DNA of 64,000 bases from Labilibaculum filiforme (GCF_002843315.1 NZ_MVDD01000002.1:310001-374000), one strand, 5' to 3'; positions 1 through 10,439 are shown, counted from the first letter of the stretch. Numbers and translations are program-made. The notes: a model not told the origin generated them from the sequence alone.

Positions 1-1971
<1,971 letters not shown>

Positions 1972-1991
1972 TTTCTGTCGAATTTACTTCG

Positions 1992-1999
1992 CAAATTTA
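1992..1999 (-). promoter_or_regulatory. -7 promoter element for the ATPase gene
   Basis: The minus strand reads TAAATTTG, a perfect match to the Bacteroidota -7 consensus TAnnTTTG, 20 nt upstream of the ATPase start codon. No clear -33 TTTG was found. Confidence 0.55.
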
Positions 2000-2198
2000 T
2001 AGAATAAAAGGGATTTTTTGCTATCTAGAGATTACAAAAAGCTTTTCTTTTTGCTATTTATACTTATTTAAAATAAGATACAGTAATTATATAAATCACT
2101 AATTATAAATAGACTAGACCTAAAAACACTTCTATTCTCAATCTTTAAGAAAGAGTTAATTCGAATACAAATTAGCACTTTCCGTTTAACACAAAAAG

Positions 2199-2228
2199 AA
2201 AGGGTAGTGACCGTAATCACTACCCTTT
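2199..2228 (-). terminator. Rho-gene intrinsic terminator
   Basis: A perfect 12-bp inverted repeat has arms 2199-2210 and 2217-2228 (core GGGTAGTGA / TCACTACCC) and a 6-nt loop. It lies 28 bp after the rho stop codon. On the minus strand it is followed by a T-rich run (complement of acaaaaagaa). Confidence 0.8.
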
Positions 2229-2255
2229 TATATCTTAAAAAAAACAAAAAGTAAT

Positions 2256-4064
2256 TTACTTATCGTTCATTGAGATTAAGAATTCTTCGTTCGATTTTGT
2301 TTTGCGTAAACGATCCTGCAAAAATTGCATTGCCTCAATAGAATTCATATCTGTTAGATAATTTCTAAGAATCCAGATTCGATTCAATTGGTTCTCATCT
2401 AAAAGAAGATCTTCACGACGAGTACTTGAAGCTGTAATATCAACAGCAGGATAGATACGTTTATTAGATAACTTACGATCTAATTGAAGCTCCATATTAC
2501 CAGTTCCTTTAAATTCCTCAAAGATAACCTCATCCATTTTAGAACCAGTCTCGGTTAATGCTGTTGCTAAAATTGTAAGCGATCCACCATTTTCGATATT
2601 TCTTGCTGCACCAAAGAAACGTTTAGGTTTGTGCAATGCATTTGCATCAACACCACCCGATAAAACTTTTCCAGAAGCAGGAGAAACGGTATTGTAAGCA
2701 CGAGCTAATCGAGTTATTGAATCCAATAGAATCACAACATCATGACCACACTCCACCATTCGTTTTGCTTTCTCTAAAACGATATTCGCAACACGAACGT
2801 GACGCTCTGCTGGCTCATCGAAAGTAGAAGAAATAACTTCGGCATTTACGCTTCTTGCCATATCGGTAACCTCCTCTGGACGCTCATCGATAAGCAAAAT
2901 AATCATATATGCTTCAGGATTATTCGCAGCAATTGCATTTGCAATTTCTTTCAACAAAACAGTTTTACCTGTTTTTGGTTGTGCTACAATTAATCCCCTT
3001 TGTCCTTTACCAATTGGAGCAAACATATCAACAACACGAGTTGCCATAGAGTTCATTCCCTTTCCTGTTAAATTAAATTTCTCATCAGGAAACAAAGGAG
3101 TTAAATGATCGAAAGGTACACGGTCACGAATTACCTCTGGTAATCTGCCGTTTATTTTAGCGACTTTAATTAATGGAAAATACTTCTCCCCTTCTTTTGG
3201 CGGACGAATTGTTCCATTTACCGTATCTCCGGTTTTTAAACCAAATAATTTGATTTGCGACTGCGACACATATATATCATCAGGAGAATTTAAGTAGTTA
3301 TAATCCGACGAGCGAAGAAAACCGTAACCATCAGGCATAATTTCCAAAACTCCTGAATTATCAATAATCCCATCAAATTCAAATAATTTCTCTTTTTCTC
3401 GTTTTTCAAAACGTTTTCTACCTGAATTCTCTTGTCTTTCCGATTTCTCAGGTTTATCACTCGCCTCTTGTCCTTCTGCCTTTACTTGCTCCTCAGAAAC
3501 ATCCTGAACATCCTGTCCTTCTTGTCTTTCCTGACGTTCTGGTCTTGGTGTTCTTGCAGGCCTTGGGGCTCTAGCTGGCCTTGGGGCTCTAGCAGATCTA
3601 TCGTTTCGCTGTACATTTTCAGTTGCAACAGAAGTATTTGAATCTGCAGATTTTGAATGCTCTTCCGTTTTCTCCTCCACAGCAACATCTACCGCTTTTT
3701 CGGCAGGTCTTCTAGTTTCTCGGATAGGATTTCTTGGGGCATCTTTTGGTGCTGTATTTTTTTCCTGAGCAGCCTCAGTACTTACAGCATCTTTAACTGG
3801 TTGTTCTGGCTTTTTTCTTTTATGCAGAAGCGATCTAGATCGCCCTTCATCAGCCTTATTATCCCCTACTGGACTCTTAGGTCTTTTTAGGATAGTCTTT
3901 TTTTCTGGTGTTTTTCTTTCAGAAGCTACAATTGCCTGTTGATCAAGGATTCGATAAATTAAATCCTGTTTCTTAAAAGACTCAATTTTTTTAACGTTGA
4001 GTTCTTTAGCGATTTCTCGTAATTCAGGCACAAGTTTCTTGTTTAATTCAAGAATATCGTACAT
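2256..4064 (-). CDS. rho: Transcription termination factor Rho, Bacteroidota long form
   Basis: Rho is the hexameric RNA helicase that terminates untranslated transcripts. This one is 602 residues; E. coli Rho is 419. The order is: an N-terminal helical Rho_N domain (about 1-45), a low-complexity Lys/Arg/Pro/Glu-rich insertion (about 46-228), the cold-shock-like RNA-binding domain (about 232-300, with MPDGYGFLR), and the RecA-type ATPase. The ATPase has Walker A AQPKTGKT (361-368), the Walker B region [16 protein letters not shown] and the Q/R-loop region [20 protein letters not shown]. The insertion contains a short repeated unit (RAPRPA, about 158-176). Such insertions are known in Bacteroidota Rho and are thought to bind RNA or promote condensation. 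The gene is divergent from rpoD and ends at a clear terminator. Confidence 0.97.
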   Translation of the reverse strand: MYDILELNKKLVPELREIAKELNVKKIESFKKQDLIYRILDQQAIVASERKTPEKKTILKRPKSPVGDNKADEGRSRSLLHKRKKPEQPVKDAVSTEAAQEKNTAPKDAPRNPIRETRRPAEKAVDVAVEEKTEEHSKSADSNTSVATENVQRNDRSARAPRPARAPRPARTPRPERQERQEGQDVQDVSEEQVKAEGQEASDKPEKSERQENSGRKRFEKREKEKLFEFDGIIDNSGVLEIMPDGYGFLRSSDYNYLNSPDDIYVSQSQIKLFGLKTGDTVNGTIRPPKEGEKYFPLIKVAKINGRLPEVIRDRVPFDHLTPLFPDEKFNLTGKGMNSMATRVVDMFAPIGKGQRGLIVAQPKTGKTVLLKEIANAIAANNPEAYMIILLIDERPEEVTDMARSVNAEVISSTFDEPAERHVRVANIVLEKAKRMVECGHDVVILLDSITRLARAYNTVSPASGKVLSGGVDANALHKPKRFFGAARNIENGGSLTILATALTETGSKMDEVIFEEFKGTGNMELQLDRKLSNKRIYPAVDITASSTRREDLLLDENQLNRIWILRNYLTDMNSIEAMQFLQDRLRKTKSNEEFLISMNDK

Positions 4065-4376
4065 AAATGATATATTAATATTTTCGGGTGATTTTTTTAG
4101 ATAGAAATTGTTTTGAACAATTGGGAACCTGATCTTTCGACCTCTAAATGAGAAGAATTAATCTGAATTCAATTGCAATATTACGGAATTAGTTATAATT
4201 CACAAAAAATAAATGATTTTATTATTCAAATAGATATCCAAAGTTCGTCAATAAATATATTAATCTCAAAATAAACCTCTTGAAAGTGCCACAAATTTCT
4301 TTTTCAAAATGATTTTGTTATATTTAAATATAAACGAGGATAGCCCACTCGTATATAAATACCATTAAAATCCACT
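4065..4376. other. Divergent rho/rpoD intergenic region
   Basis: This 312-bp AT-rich stretch must hold the promoters of both genes. No perfect TAnnTTTG element was found on either strand. The closest on the plus strand is TATATTTA just after 4316. No ORF, hairpin or repeat stands out. Confidence 0.4.
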
Positions 4377-5243
4377 ATGAGACAACTAAAGATCACTAAA
4401 CAGGTAACCAACAGGGAGACTCCGTCACTTGACAAGTATCTTCATGAAATTGGGAAGGTCGATCTTATTTCAGCTGAAGAAGAAGTTAAGCTTGCCAGGG
4501 AAATAAAAAAGGGTAGTAAAAAAGCTCTTGATCGACTAATTAAAAGCAATTTACGTTTTGTCGTTTCCGTTTCAAAGCAATATCAAAACCAAGGTCTTAG
4601 CCTACCTGATTTGATTAACGAAGGAAACTTAGGACTAATTAAAGCGGCTCAAAGATTTGATGAAACAAGAGGTTTTAAATTCATTTCTTATGCTGTTTGG
4701 TGGATTCGACAGTCCATTCTGCAAGCATTAGCCGAACAAGCACGAATTGTTCGACTGCCGTTAAACAAGATTGGTTCTATTAATAAAATCAACAAAACAT
4801 TCGCTCAATTGGAGCAAGAATATCAGCGGGAACCTTCCCCTGAAGAAATTGCTGTCATACTTGAAATGAGTCCTAAGGATGTAAAAGAAGCTCTTAAGGC
4901 TTCGGGAAGACACATTTCTATGGATGCACCTATAAATCCAGACGAAGAGAATACGCTTTACGACATATTGCTTAGTAATGATGAAATTAGCCCGGATAAA
5001 AAGTTAATTCGAGATTCGCTCCGTAAAGAAATTGACCGCTCTTTATCAACACTTTCGAAACGGGAGGCGGCAATTATTCGATTGTATTTTGGTTTAAATG
5101 GAAAACCACCATACTCTTTAGAAGAAATTGGAAAAGAATTTGGATTAACTCGAGAACGGGTTCGCCAGATTAAAGAAAAAGCAATTAAACGAATGAAAAC
5201 AACATTTAGAAGCAAAATATTAAAAACTTATTTAGGAGAATAA
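4377..5243 (+). CDS. rpoD: RNA polymerase housekeeping sigma factor (sigma-70/RpoD)
   Basis: This 288-residue protein is the primary sigma factor, short as is normal for Bacteroidota because region 1.1 and the non-conserved insertion are absent. Region 1.2 is at about 15-45 ([16 protein letters not shown]). Region 2 is at about 45-120 and includes the -10 recognition helix segment [20 protein letters not shown]. Region 3 is at about 130-200. Region 4 is at about 220-280, with the helix-turn-helix [20 protein letters not shown]. It is divergent from rho. It would recognise the TAnnTTTG promoters seen elsewhere in this window. Confidence 0.97.
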   Translation: MRQLKITKQVTNRETPSLDKYLHEIGKVDLISAEEEVKLAREIKKGSKKALDRLIKSNLRFVVSVSKQYQNQGLSLPDLINEGNLGLIKAAQRFDETRGFKFISYAVWWIRQSILQALAEQARIVRLPLNKIGSINKINKTFAQLEQEYQREPSPEEIAVILEMSPKDVKEALKASGRHISMDAPINPDEENTLYDILLSNDEISPDKKLIRDSLRKEIDRSLSTLSKREAAIIRLYFGLNGKPPYSLEEIGKEFGLTRERVRQIKEKAIKRMKTTFRSKILKTYLGE

Positions 5244-5267
5244 ATTTTTATTTTAGGGTGAAGAAAG

Positions 5268-5316
5268 GGATAAGAATAACTGGTGAATTTTCATTTGCCT
5301 CCTCTTATCCTTTTTT
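5268..5316 (+). terminator. Probable rpoD terminator
   Basis: GGATAAGA (5268-5275) pairs with TCTTATCC (5303-5310), followed by six T. The 27-nt loop makes it weaker than the other terminators in the window. Confidence 0.5.
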
Positions 5317-5321
5317 AATTA

Positions 5322-5329
5322 TATCTTTG
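5322..5329 (+). promoter_or_regulatory. -7 promoter element for rpe
   Basis: TATCTTTG is a perfect TAnnTTTG match, 31 nt before the rpe start codon and directly after the rpoD terminator. A TTTG at 5294-5297 is farther away than the usual -33 spacing. Confidence 0.6.
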
Positions 5330-5360
5330 CGCTTTCTTTAAACAAAATATAAACAACCAA

Positions 5361-6011
5361 ATGCAAACATTAATTTCCCCCTCCTTATTAGCGGCAGATT
5401 TCACCAACTTAAAAGCCGATATCGAAATGGTAAACAACAGTGATGCCGATTGGTTTCACTTAGACATTATGGATGGAGTATTCGTTCCCAACATATCCTA
5501 CGGTCTGCCTGTTGTTGAGCAAATAAAGAAAATTGCTAAGAAACCATTAGATGTTCATCTGATGATTATCGATCCAGATCGCTATGTGGAAGCTTTTAAA
5601 AAGGCAGGTGCAGACATACTAACCGTTCATTATGAGGCATGTACACATCTTCATCGAACCATTCAAAACATTCACAATTATGGTATGAAGGCCGGCGTAT
5701 CACTTAATCCTCATACTCCAGTTTCTGTTTTAGAAGAAATTATTTCTGATATTGATTTAGTTCTTTTAATGAGCGTAAATCCTGGCTTTGGCGGACAAAG
5801 TTTTATTGAGAATACCTATTCAAAAGTTGAAAAGTTAGCTCAATTAATTAAAGAGAAAAATGCCTCGGTAATTATTGAAATAGATGGAGGAGTAAATTTA
5901 GAAACAGGTAAAAAATTAATGGAAGCAGGAGCGAATGCTTTGGTTGCCGGAAGCTTTGTTTTTGGAGCTACTAATCCACATCAAACCATTAGTGAATTAA
6001 AAAAATTATAA
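5361..6011 (+). CDS. rpe: Ribulose-phosphate 3-epimerase
   Basis: This 216-residue enzyme interconverts ribulose-5-phosphate and xylulose-5-phosphate in the pentose phosphate pathway. Key residues of the TIM-barrel family are in place: Ser7 (SPSLLAADF), metal ligands His33, Asp35 (HLDIMDG), His66 (DVHLM) and Asp175 (EIDGGV). The phosphate-binding PGFGGQ (141-146) is also present. It is a single gene with its own promoter and a shared terminator downstream. Length and motifs are typical. Confidence 0.97.
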   Translation: MQTLISPSLLAADFTNLKADIEMVNNSDADWFHLDIMDGVFVPNISYGLPVVEQIKKIAKKPLDVHLMIIDPDRYVEAFKKAGADILTVHYEACTHLHRTIQNIHNYGMKAGVSLNPHTPVSVLEEIISDIDLVLLMSVNPGFGGQSFIENTYSKVEKLAQLIKEKNASVIIEIDGGVNLETGKKLMEAGANALVAGSFVFGATNPHQTISELKKL

Positions 6012-6017
6012 CATACA

Positions 6018-6048
6018 AAAGACCAAATGCAAAAAACATTTGGTCTTT
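6018..6048. terminator. Bidirectional terminator between rpe and the dehydrogenase gene
   Basis: A perfect 12-bp stem, AAAGACCAAATG (6018-6029) with CATTTGGTCTTT (6037-6048), has an A-rich 7-nt loop. T-runs follow on the plus side, and the A-run on the left serves the minus strand. The two genes converge here. Confidence 0.85.
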
Positions 6049-6052
6049 CTTT

Positions 6053-7285
6053 TTATATTCTAAGGACATCTTCCCCTTCTAAATACGCCTGAAGATAAGC
6101 AAAATGAGCGGTTAATTGGCCACCTTTTGCAATCGTAGCCCGCTCTACCACCCCATCAGGATCCTCCCCAAAAAGATAATCGTACACATTCTGGTACAAA
6201 GCTTCGCCAAAATCAATTGAAGAATCTCGTGGCAATTCGCCCGGTAAATTATCTACGGCCATAACTGTAACGTTTCTTTTATCGATAAAAGGAATGGTTT
6301 CTTCTTCGGTAAAACGCTCGTATCCATAAAATGAAGAAGCAATTGTGGAAGCTCGAAGCGTAGAAGCTATGGGACCATTTAGGTCACAACTGACATCTGC
6401 TATTACCGATATCTTAAAATCCTCTTCCTTATAATCTTCTGGCTTTAAGAATTTTGGTGATTTGGGATCCCAATAATGGCAGGCAATAAATAAATCGGTT
6501 ACTTTCGTAAAAGGTTTAAAAGTTGAACGATATAATGTCGGATTCTCATAAAAATCTTGCACGCTGAATACCGCTCCATCTATTCGCTCTACATAATGTT
6601 CCGGATCGATACGACAAACAACTGGTTCGTTAAAATTTTCATGTAAAAACTGTGTCGGTGTCACCTCTTTTAAGTTTAGCACCCGAAGTGTCTGCATTGC
6701 TCCCATTGCAACTCGACCACCTCCCGTAAGTAATATCTTTATTGGTTTTAAACTAATCTTTTTCAGATGCATATACATCTCCTCCATATCCTTACACGCA
6801 CTAGCCGGTGGCAAATCGAAAAAATCGGTACGCACCCCTCTTGCTCTTAAAGCTTTATATGCGCCAACTACCCCGGCCCAATGTCCAAAAGCTACCAAAC
6901 GCTTATTTTTACTATTCTTTAAATACTCATAATCAATCAATGTTATATTTCTATTGATTATTTGTTGTAGTAATTCGCGGTTATAAAGTTGTTCTTTGGC
7001 AGTATGTGAAAAAAATAAATAGGTTTTATTTGGAATTAAGGTTGGGATAGCAACTTCTTTCACCCCAATTAAAATATCACAATCGCGTAAATCATCCGTT
7101 AAAAAATATCCTTGCTCACGGTATTCGGAATCCGTAAAACAGCGAATATCACTAGGCTGAATATAGATACTTACATGAGGATATTTATTCAAAATTTGCA
7201 AGCCTGTTACTGGTGGTATTGCAACTCTTCTATCCGGTGGATTCTTGGTCTCCCGTAGTACTCCAATTCTAATTTTTTTATTCAT
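6053..7285 (-). CDS. Saccharopine/alanine dehydrogenase-like NAD(P)-dependent oxidoreductase
   Basis: This 410-residue protein has an AlaDH/PNT-type N-terminal domain starting with the family signature RETKNPPDRRVAIPP (about 11-25). Lys76 (GVKE) and His94 (SHTAK) match the catalytic Lys/His pair of L-lysine-forming saccharopine dehydrogenase and alanine dehydrogenase. A Rossmann dinucleotide motif, GGGRVAMGA, is at 188-196. Family knowledge suggests a reversible NAD-linked amino-acid dehydrogenation. The length and lack of a full PNT domain fit the saccharopine dehydrogenase side better than pyridine nucleotide transhydrogenase. The substrate cannot be told from sequence. It is a single gene, convergent with rpe. 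Confidence 0.75.
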   Translation of the reverse strand: MNKKIRIGVLRETKNPPDRRVAIPPVTGLQILNKYPHVSIYIQPSDIRCFTDSEYREQGYFLTDDLRDCDILIGVKEVAIPTLIPNKTYLFFSHTAKEQLYNRELLQQIINRNITLIDYEYLKNSKNKRLVAFGHWAGVVGAYKALRARGVRTDFFDLPPASACKDMEEMYMHLKKISLKPIKILLTGGGRVAMGAMQTLRVLNLKEVTPTQFLHENFNEPVVCRIDPEHYVERIDGAVFSVQDFYENPTLYRSTFKPFTKVTDLFIACHYWDPKSPKFLKPEDYKEEDFKISVIADVSCDLNGPIASTLRASTIASSFYGYERFTEEETIPFIDKRNVTVMAVDNLPGELPRDSSIDFGEALYQNVYDYLFGEDPDGVVERATIAKGGQLTAHFAYLQAYLEGEDVLRI

Positions 7286-7575
7286 AGGATTCCTTATTAA
7301 TATGCAATTGAGCGATTTTATTACGAAAAATAAACTTTAAGATAAGCATAAAAGCGACTGTTATTTGTACTCCTCAAATAGATTCCTCCCCTTTTTGAAG
7401 TAATTCCCTAATTTACTTCATCAGCAAAGCGTTATTTCTTAACAAATACAAACTAAGCAAGCTAAAAACTTATTCTTTGTAATTGATAATTAAACATCTA
7501 TCCTTACAAACTTAAATTTAATACTAATTCTGTAAGGTTTCCATGAAAAAATCATACAAACTGTGTGAATTTTAT
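7286..7575. other. Intergenic region upstream of ssrA
   Basis: About 290 bp separate the divergent dehydrogenase gene from ssrA. A minus-strand TAnnTTTG match (complement of CAAACTTA, 7507-7514) could drive the dehydrogenase with a ~215-nt leader. No ORF or hairpin was seen. Confidence 0.3.
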
Positions 7576-7583
7576 TAATTTTG
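7576..7583 (+). promoter_or_regulatory. -7 promoter element for ssrA
   Basis: TAATTTTG is a perfect TAnnTTTG match whose last base lies 11 nt before the tmRNA 5' end. The spacing fits direct transcription of tmRNA from here. Confidence 0.75.
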
Positions 7584-7593
7584 TATCGATTCT

Positions 7594-7995
7594 GGGGCTG
7601 ACGTGGATTTTGACAGCATGATGAATTAGTATGTAAGCATGTCGAGCGTTGTTATTCCAGCTCGTAAATATCGGATATCAAACTTTTTAATTGGCGAAAA
7701 TAACTACGCTCTTGCTGCTTAATCGAATAAAGTAGATTAATGCTTCATCACCGCTCTAGGAGCGGAGACGAGACGTCCAGCTCATGGTCCCACCTTGTTC
7801 CGGTGAGTAATTGGATGCTATCAATTCAGGGTTAGTCTACTTCACGCTTTGGGGAGTGGGCGAAATTAAGAAGATAAGATAAAGACTCGGGTGTGCTTTC
7901 CCTAACTTTGTACGAAAACCAATAAATCACTACACATGTAGAAAGCTTATTGATCGCGTGTTTGGACCAGGGTTCGATTCCCTGCAGCTCCACCA
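7594..7995 (+). ncRNA. ssrA: Transfer-messenger RNA (tmRNA)
   Basis: This RNA rescues stalled ribosomes and tags incomplete proteins for degradation. The 5' end GGGGCUGA pairs with the 3' acceptor-stem half, which ends CAGCUCCACCA (CCA encoded, 7993-7995). A T-arm with GGUUCGAUUCC is at 7971-7981. The tag frame runs 7693-7722 and reads GENNYALAA then TAA, the tag known from Bacteroides, with the resume codon GGC. The length is 402 nt. The 3' terminal 17 nt lie inside the left att copy of the adjacent island, so that part is probably element-derived but functional. Confidence 0.97.
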
Positions 7996-7999
7996 AACA
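7979..7999 (+). repeat. attL-type direct repeat at the tmRNA 3' end
   Basis: This 21-nt segment (starts TCCCTGCAGC, ends CCAAACA) covers the last 17 nt of tmRNA plus four bases. It is repeated exactly at 10178-10198. The pair is the expected footprint of site-specific integration into ssrA. Confidence 0.8.
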
Positions 8000-8000
8000 T

Positions 8001-8037
8001 AAAAACACCCTTAAGTTATTGACTTAAGGGTGTTTTT
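8001..8037 (+). terminator. tmRNA terminator (element side)
   Basis: A perfect 16-bp stem has arms 8001-8016 and 8022-8037 (AAAAACACCCTTAAGT and its complement), a 5-nt loop and five T at the end. It starts 6 nt after the tmRNA CCA. Because it lies just inside the left att copy, it was probably brought by the element. Confidence 0.9.
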
Positions 8038-8070
8038 GCGTTATAAATACTCTATTTTATTTCAAATATA

Positions 8071-8100
8071 GATACTTATTCGGATACCAAAAAATCACAT
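8071..8100 (+). repeat. Internal direct repeat of the island, left copy
   Basis: This begins GATACTTATTCGGATACCAA and matches 10111-10140 at 25 of 30 positions. Both copies lie inside the att boundaries in the same orientation, about 72 and 37 nt from them. They could be recombinase arm-type sites or remnants of duplication. Confidence 0.5.
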
Positions 8101-8209
8101 TTCCACTAAAGACAAAGGAATATATTCGATAGAATATTTACTAAAGTTCTTAACTAAAGAGAACGTTTTTCGAATTCATTAACTATGCAATATCATTTCT
8201 CGAAACCAC

Positions 8210-8237
8210 CATTACCGTAACCTGTGTTACGGTAATG
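8210..8237. promoter_or_regulatory. Perfect 12-bp inverted repeat upstream of hipB
   Basis: CATTACCGTAAC (8210-8221) and GTTACGGTAATG (8226-8237) are exact complements around CTGT. No T-run follows, so it looks like a protein-binding palindrome rather than a terminator. It is about 190 bp before hipB. Confidence 0.5.
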
Positions 8238-8325
8238 CAAAATCAATCCATTTTACAGACTAAATATAGCGTACAGGTGCATTTTTTGAATCATTACTGC
8301 CTAAATAAACATTCGAACCAAAATA

Positions 8326-8380
8326 GCTACCCAGATAGCAATATTCCCGTTAATAGATCATAAAATGCTACCACAATAGC
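8326..8380. promoter_or_regulatory. Twin candidate HipB operators, GCTA-N6-TAGC
   Basis: Two sites have the same design: GCTA-CCCAGA-TAGC (8326-8339) and GCTA-CCACAA-TAGC (8367-8380). Their centres are 41 bp apart, about four helical turns. They precede a near-consensus -7 element TACCTTTA (8400-8407; last base A for G) and the hipB start at 8429. This layout fits cooperative autorepression by a dimeric Xre antitoxin. The binding is inferred. Confidence 0.55.
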
Positions 8381-8428
8381 ATTTTTAATATAAATTCCGT
8401 ACCTTTACATTCTAAATTTACAGTAGAT

Positions 8429-8704
8429 ATGGGAGAGTATGGAGATCAAAATTCACCTAAAGAAGTAATGATTCTTTTATCAAAAAAGATAATAATTTTA
8501 AGAAAACAGGAGAAGATGTCTCAGAGGAAATTATCAGAAAGATCCGGAGTAGCTTACGCTAGTATTCGAAAATTCGAGTCGACAGGTATTATTTCTCTTG
8601 AATCACTTCTAAAGATCTGTGAGGTTCTTAATCGTCTGACAGACTTTGAATCAATATTGCTACCAAACGATATGAAACAAAAAAAAGACCTATTTGATTA
8701 TTGA
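8429..8704 (+). CDS. hipB: Xre/HipB-type antitoxin and repressor
   Basis: This 91-residue protein has a helix-turn-helix of the HTH_3/Xre class at about 20-70 (LRKQEKMSQRKLSERSGVAY, then IRKFESTG and LLKICEVL). The flanking tails are short. HipB antitoxins bind operator DNA as dimers and neutralise the HipA kinase. The gene directly precedes hipA, which starts 2 nt after the stop. Candidate operators and a -7-like element are immediately upstream. It sits in the ssrA island. The HipB assignment rests on the pairing with HipA. Confidence 0.85.
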   Translation: MGEYGDQNSPKEVMILLSKKIIILRKQEKMSQRKLSERSGVAYASIRKFESTGIISLESLLKICEVLNRLTDFESILLPNDMKQKKDLFDY

Positions 8705-8706
8705 TT

Positions 8707-9936
8707 ATGGAGACAACTAAACTTAACGTATACATACAATTTTCTGAACAAGAAGAACTAGTAGGTCAGCTTATTATAGATGGTCGGAGAATATTATTTA
8801 AATATAGTGATGCTTATTTAAAATCAGGAACGAATCTATCACCCAATCAACTAATGTTTGACGATAATCCTCAAACTGCTGAAGAAAAACCATTCAATGG
8901 CCTCTTTGGTGTATTCGCTGACTCTTTACCAGATGCTTGGGGATACTTGCTAATAAAGAAGCGGCTCAGTGCTGATCGAATTGCCATTGAATCTTTAAAT
9001 GCGTTAGATCACTTAACATTTGCCGGAAAAAATAGCATGGGAGCACTACAGTACAAACCAAGTGTTGAGTCGAACCAACAAGCTATAGAAATTAACCTAG
9101 ATAAACTAAATAACAATATTTCTCGTGTACTCAAAGGCGAAAGTAGTGTTGTAATTGATGAAATCTTTGGAAGAGGAGGTAGTCCTGGTGGAGCACGACC
9201 AAAAATTTATGCAGGGTATAATCCAAAGACAGATTCTATCATCAGTGGTATCGCAAATCTTCCAGAAGAATATGAACACTGGATTATCAAATTTGCAGCA
9301 AATGAAGATTCGAAGGATATTGCCAATACAGAATTAGCCTATTATAAAATGGCTTTAGATTCAGGAATTAAAATGTCTGAATGTAAAGTATTTCATAGCA
9401 AGGCCGGCAACAGCTATTTTGGAACCAAACGATTTGATAGAATTGGGAATGATAAACTTCATATGCTCTCAGTTGCAGGACTTCTTCATGATGACTATGA
9501 ACACAGCACTCTTGACTATGGGAATTTAATCTTCCAAGCAAAAAAACTAACAAATAACGCGCAAGCTGCAGAACAAATGTTCCGTAGGACTGTTTTTAAT
9601 GTGCTGGCACATAATCGTGATGATCATTCTAAAAACTTTGCGTTCCTAATGGATGCTAAAGGAATGTGGTCACTTGCACCAGCATATGACTTGACATTCT
9701 CGTCATCTTCTCAGGGATTCCATAGTACAGCTTGCGCTAAAAACTATGTAGATCCAGGAAAGAAAGAATTACTGGAATTGGCAGATATATTCTCGATCAA
9801 CAAAGCAAAGGTAATTATCGATGAGATAAAGGATATCATCGATGCTTGGAGAATGTATGCTGAATTATGTGGAGTTTCCAATGCCTCAATAAAAACTATA
9901 GAAACAAGTTTGAAAGGCATTAGATCCAGATTTTAA
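8707..9936 (+). CDS. hipA: HipA-family serine/threonine kinase toxin
   Basis: This 409-residue protein has the HipA N-terminal domain followed by the kinase domain. Visible motifs are the glycine-rich GRGGSPGGARPK (about 155-166), the catalytic segment HNRDDHSKNF (302-311) and the metal-binding APAYDLT (324-330, Asp328). HipA phosphorylates a tRNA synthetase (GltX in E. coli) and induces dormancy. I chose the ATG at 8707; an in-frame TTG at 8701 would overlap hipB by 4 nt. All catalytic positions look intact, so the toxin is probably active and held by the neighbouring Xre protein. The target in this organism cannot be told. Confidence 0.92.
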   Translation: METTKLNVYIQFSEQEELVGQLIIDGRRILFKYSDAYLKSGTNLSPNQLMFDDNPQTAEEKPFNGLFGVFADSLPDAWGYLLIKKRLSADRIAIESLNALDHLTFAGKNSMGALQYKPSVESNQQAIEINLDKLNNNISRVLKGESSVVIDEIFGRGGSPGGARPKIYAGYNPKTDSIISGIANLPEEYEHWIIKFAANEDSKDIANTELAYYKMALDSGIKMSECKVFHSKAGNSYFGTKRFDRIGNDKLHMLSVAGLLHDDYEHSTLDYGNLIFQAKKLTNNAQAAEQMFRRTVFNVLAHNRDDHSKNFAFLMDAKGMWSLAPAYDLTFSSSSQGFHSTACAKNYVDPGKKELLELADIFSINKAKVIIDEIKDIIDAWRMYAELCGVSNASIKTIETSLKGIRSRF

Positions 9937-10177
9937 AAATAAGAAAGTGATAATTCAATAATAAGATGACTTCAAATACAACAAGATAAAAAAAACTGAA
10001 ACTAATAATTCTGAGAATCAACTTCCTCTCAATTAAATAACGATGTTTCAAAAGACTTTCGCATCCTTAAAATGATTCTAAATACAAAATTAATTTCGAT
10101 TACGAAACAAGATACCTATTAGGATACCAACGAATTACATGAAGCACATTACCAACACATTAGAGACCTGCAACAAC
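9937..10177. other. Non-coding right arm of the island
   Basis: This AT-rich stretch has no credible ORF. It holds the right internal repeat (10111-10140) and ends at the right att copy. No integrase fragment was recognised. Confidence 0.5.
10111..10140 (+). repeat. Internal direct repeat of the island, right copy
   Basis: This is the partner of 8071-8100 (25 of 30 identical; core GGATACCAA). It is 37 nt before the right att copy. Confidence 0.5.
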
Positions 10178-10198
10178 TCCCTGCAGCTCCACCAAACA
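10178..10198 (+). repeat. attR-type direct repeat (copy of tmRNA 3' end)
   Basis: This is the exact 21-nt duplicate of 7979-7999, including the CCACCA acceptor end. The flanking T-arm sequence of tmRNA is not present upstream, so it is not a second tmRNA. Confidence 0.8.
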
Positions 10199-10204
10199 AT
10201 TATA

Positions 10205-10242
10205 AAAAAACCATTTAAACAATACAGCTTAAACGGTTTTTT
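10205..10242 (+). terminator. Displaced original tmRNA terminator
   Basis: A 14-bp stem with one A-C mismatch, AAAAAACCATTTAA (10205-10218) with TTAAACGGTTTTTT (10229-10242), starts 7 nt after the right att copy. The terminator at 8001 has the same spacing from its own att copy. This was probably the chromosomal ssrA terminator before integration. Confidence 0.65.
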
Positions 10243-10439
10243 CATATCCCCTATTAATTAATTTCCAAAACTTTCAAATCAACTTCAATTAATATCTATT
10301 GTAATTGATAAGTACTATGAGTAATGTATTGTCGTATTTTATTATTTATAATTAACGGATATACAGCTTGTTCTATAATTATTAATTGTTCATTATTAAT
10401 TTCTAATTACTTAAGATACCTATTTAATGCTATTTCTAC

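Larger units (their letters stand above)
7979..10198. mobile_element. 2.2-kb ssrA-integrated island carrying hipBA, without integrase
   Basis: The segment is bounded by exact 21-nt copies of the tmRNA 3' end, a classic attachment site for tyrosine-recombinase elements. It contains a Xre/HipA pair, its operator region, a pair of ~30-nt internal direct repeats and a terminator at each end. No integrase or excisionase gene is present. It is therefore either a decayed integrative element or a small satellite mobilised in trans. The duplication is seen directly; the mobility history is inferred. Confidence 0.7.

Noticed and set aside
8701-8706. TTG start for hipA overlapping hipB
   Set aside because: An ATG at 8707, two bases after the hipB stop, is a better start and gives the usual N-terminus.
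10171-10198. A second tmRNA or tRNA gene ending CTGCAGCTCCACCA
   Set aside because: No T-arm, anticodon-like or upstream acceptor half is present; only the 21-nt 3' end is duplicated, so it is an attachment-site copy.
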